Source of the DNA: Candidatus Pantoea soli
Lineage (GTDB): Bacteria > Pseudomonadota > Gammaproteobacteria > Enterobacterales > Enterobacteriaceae
Direction: 5' to 3'
Length of the DNA stretch: 64,000 nucleotides
Assembly: GCF_007833795.1 (NCBI RefSeq)
Contig: NZ_CP032702.1
Coordinates: 806,001-870,000 of the forward strand
Shown one piece after another: positions 62,702 through 64,000 of the stretch. Made by a program: the position numbers and the translations under genes. Position 1 is the first letter of the stretch. Every line of letters begins with the position of its first letter. Below the pieces are notes generated by a model. It saw only the letters and a list, made by a program, of their open reading frames with translations. It was not told where the DNA came from and made no database searches.

Positions 62702-63957
62702 GTGTCAGCCTGATGAGCGCCAGTGAGGCGCAGTCGGCCGCGCAGCGCGTCATGGCGCGCTGTGATGCGCTGGCTGAAATCAGTGAGAGCGCCGGCAGCC
62801 TGACGCGCGTTTACCTGTCGCCAGAGCAGCTACGGGCCAATGCGCGCGTAGCAGAATGGATGCAGGCTGCCGGAATGCACACCTGGCAGGATGCGGTTGG
62901 CAATATCTGCGGTCGTTACGAAGCCACTGTTCCGGGTGCGGCGGCGCTGCTGCTGGGCTCGCATCTGGATACGGTACGCAACGCCGGGCGCTATGACGGC
63001 ATGCTGGGGGTACTCAGCGCCATTGAAATTGTACAGTGGCTGCACGATCGCCAGCTGCGTCTGCCGCAGGCGATTGAAATTATCGGTTTTGGCGACGAAG
63101 AGGGCACGCGCTTTGGCATTACGCTGCTTGGCAGCCGCGGCATTACCGGCAGCTGGCCGGACAGCTGGGTGACGCATCCGGACGGCAACGGCATTACCGT
63201 TGCCGCCGCGATGCAGGACGTCGGGCTGGATGCCGCGCGGATCCATGAAGCCGCGCGCGAAGTCAGCGACATCGCGGCCTATCTGGAGCTGCATATTGAG
63301 CAGGGGCCTTGCCTGGAGCAGGCAGATCTGGCGCTGGGCGTGGTCACGGCCATCAACGGTGCCCGCCGGCTGACCTGCCACTTTAGTGGTGAAGCCGGCC
63401 ATGCCGGCACGGTGCCGATGACCCACCGCCGCGACGCACTTGCCGCGGCGGCAGAGTGGATGGTGTTTATTGAACAGACCACGCGCGAGCACGACCCGCA
63501 GCTGGTGGCCACGGTCGGCACGCTGAACTGCCAGCCGGGGGCGGTGAACGTCATCCCTGGCGAGGTTCAGCTGTCGCTGGATATCCGCGGCCCGCAGGAC
63601 GCACCGCTGGAGCGTCTGCTCTCGGTGCTGCTCACCCAGGCTGAGGCGATTGCCCTGCGGCGCGGTCTGTCGTTCACGGCGCACGAATATTATCGCATCG
63701 CGGCAACTGCCTGCGACGCGCGCCTGCAGCAGGCGCTGAGCCATGCCGTAGAAACCGTGCAGGGGCGTTCGCTGTCGCTGCCGAGCGGTGCCGGTCATGA
63801 CGCGATCGCTATCGCGGAGCGCTGGCCGGTGGGCATGCTGTTTGTGCGCAACCATCGCGGTATCAGTCACCATCCGGCGGAATCGGTGCGGGCTGAGGAT
63901 GTGGCACTGGGGGTGCAAGCCTGGCTGCAGGCGGTGCATCAGCTGGCGCAGGGCTGA
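62698..63957 (+). CDS. hpxK: Allantoate amidohydrolase HpxK
   Basis: A 419-aa M20-family dinuclear amidohydrolase that turns allantoate into ureidoglycine, ammonia and carbon dioxide. Metal ligands fit His89 (LLLGSHLDTVRNAG), Asp100 (GRYDGMLGVL), the Glu pair 134-135 (GFGDEEGTRFG), His199 (LELHIEQGP) and a C-terminal His at 391/392 (SHHPAES). GEAGHAGTVPM is the dimer-domain motif. The start at 62698 overlaps the hpxJ stop; a start 50 codons earlier in hpxJ was rejected. N-carbamoyl-amino-acid hydrolases are related, but context favours allantoate. Confidence 0.88.
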   Translation: MSVSLMSASEAQSAAQRVMARCDALAEISESAGSLTRVYLSPEQLRANARVAEWMQAAGMHTWQDAVGNICGRYEATVPGAAALLLGSHLDTVRNAGRYDGMLGVLSAIEIVQWLHDRQLRLPQAIEIIGFGDEEGTRFGITLLGSRGITGSWPDSWVTHPDGNGITVAAAMQDVGLDAARIHEAAREVSDIAAYLELHIEQGPCLEQADLALGVVTAINGARRLTCHFSGEAGHAGTVPMTHRRDALAAAAEWMVFIEQTTREHDPQLVATVGTLNCQPGAVNVIPGEVQLSLDIRGPQDAPLERLLSVLLTQAEAIALRRGLSFTAHEYYRIAATACDARLQQALSHAVETVQGRSLSLPSGAGHDAIAIAERWPVGMLFVRNHRGISHHPAESVRAEDVALGVQAWLQAVHQLAQG

Positions 63958-63966
63958 GGAGACACC

Positions 63967-64000
63967 ATGGAGCTGACCACATTTAATCAGGCTGAGACGG
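63967..64000 (+). CDS. Start of a further hpx-cluster gene, possibly OHCU decarboxylase
   Basis: Eleven codons (MELTTFNQAET) begin after GAGGAGACACC, 9 bp behind hpxK, and run off the window. The pattern of a short beta-strand then FNQ/FNALS resembles the start of 2-oxo-4-hydroxy-4-carboxy-5-ureidoimidazoline decarboxylases (UraD), which would fit the uric acid part of this pathway. The product call rests on very little sequence. Confidence 0.35.
   Translation, partial: MELTTFNQAET

Noticed and set aside
62830..63939. 369-aa minus-strand frame opposite hpxK
   Set aside because: Mirror of hpxK codons; hpxK carries all metal-binding motifs of its family.

Overview
The window is a chromosomal segment from a member of the Enterobacterales, most likely Pantoea or a close Erwiniaceae relative. 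Bases 1-49,700 follow the Escherichia coli gene order from dapD to aspV almost gene for gene. The proteins match their E. coli counterparts closely, with the same rare start codons: GTG for frr, skp, lpxA, gmhB and yafD, and TTG for cdsA and fabZ. The 16S rRNA signature regions look Pantoea-like. This taxonomic call comes from memory of sequences, not from a search.

Layout. 1-3,864 (minus strand): dapD (cut by the window edge), glnD and map. 3,983-24,146 (plus strand): rpsB-tsf-pyrH-frr-dxr-uppS-cdsA-rseP-bamA-skp-lpxD-fabZ-lpxA-lpxB-rnhB-dnaE-accA. This block covers translation factors, isoprenoid and phospholipid precursors, outer-membrane assembly, lipid A, the replicative polymerase and fatty-acid initiation. 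24,414-35,423: ldcC, yaeR, tilS, a small cytochrome c, rof/yaeP, arfB, proS, trmO, rcsF and the methionine importer metNIQ. yaeQ, nlpE and (further on) yafE, which sit here in E. coli, are absent. 35,612-41,792: gmhB and a complete rRNA operon (P1, P2, boxA, 16S, tRNA-Glu, 23S, 5S, tRNA-Asp). 41,961-49,682: dkgB, yafC, a 420-bp tandem-repeat tract, yafD, mltD, gloB, yafS, rnhA/dnaQ and a second tRNA-Asp.

The accessory region runs from 49,761 to the window end, directly after that tRNA-Asp. It is a purine-nitrogen (allantoin) catabolic cluster laid out like the hpx genes of Klebsiella. It holds an NCS1 permease, hpxS (GntR), hpxA (allantoin racemase), hpxB (allantoinase), hpxZYXW (oxalurate/oxamate breakdown), hpxU (RpiR-type repressor), hpxFGHI (ABC importer), hpxJ (ureidoglycine aminotransferase) and hpxK (allantoate amidohydrolase). 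A truncated next gene may be uraD. The proposed flow is allantoin, allantoate, ureidoglycine, oxalurate, oxamate, oxalate, with nitrogen released at several steps.

The most informative non-coding signals are in this cluster. There are three sigma-54-type GG-N10-GC promoters (before hpxF, hpxW and the permease), an NtrC-like dyad upstream of hpxF, a palindrome shared by the hpxU and hpxF control regions (candidate HpxU operator), and a paired GTATAC motif in the permease/hpxS gap. Outside the cluster the unexplained structures are two tandem 126-bp palindromic repeats before frr, with a related small palindrome after it, and three ~140-bp tandem repeats between yafC and yafD. I saw no CRISPR array, prophage, integrase or insertion sequence.
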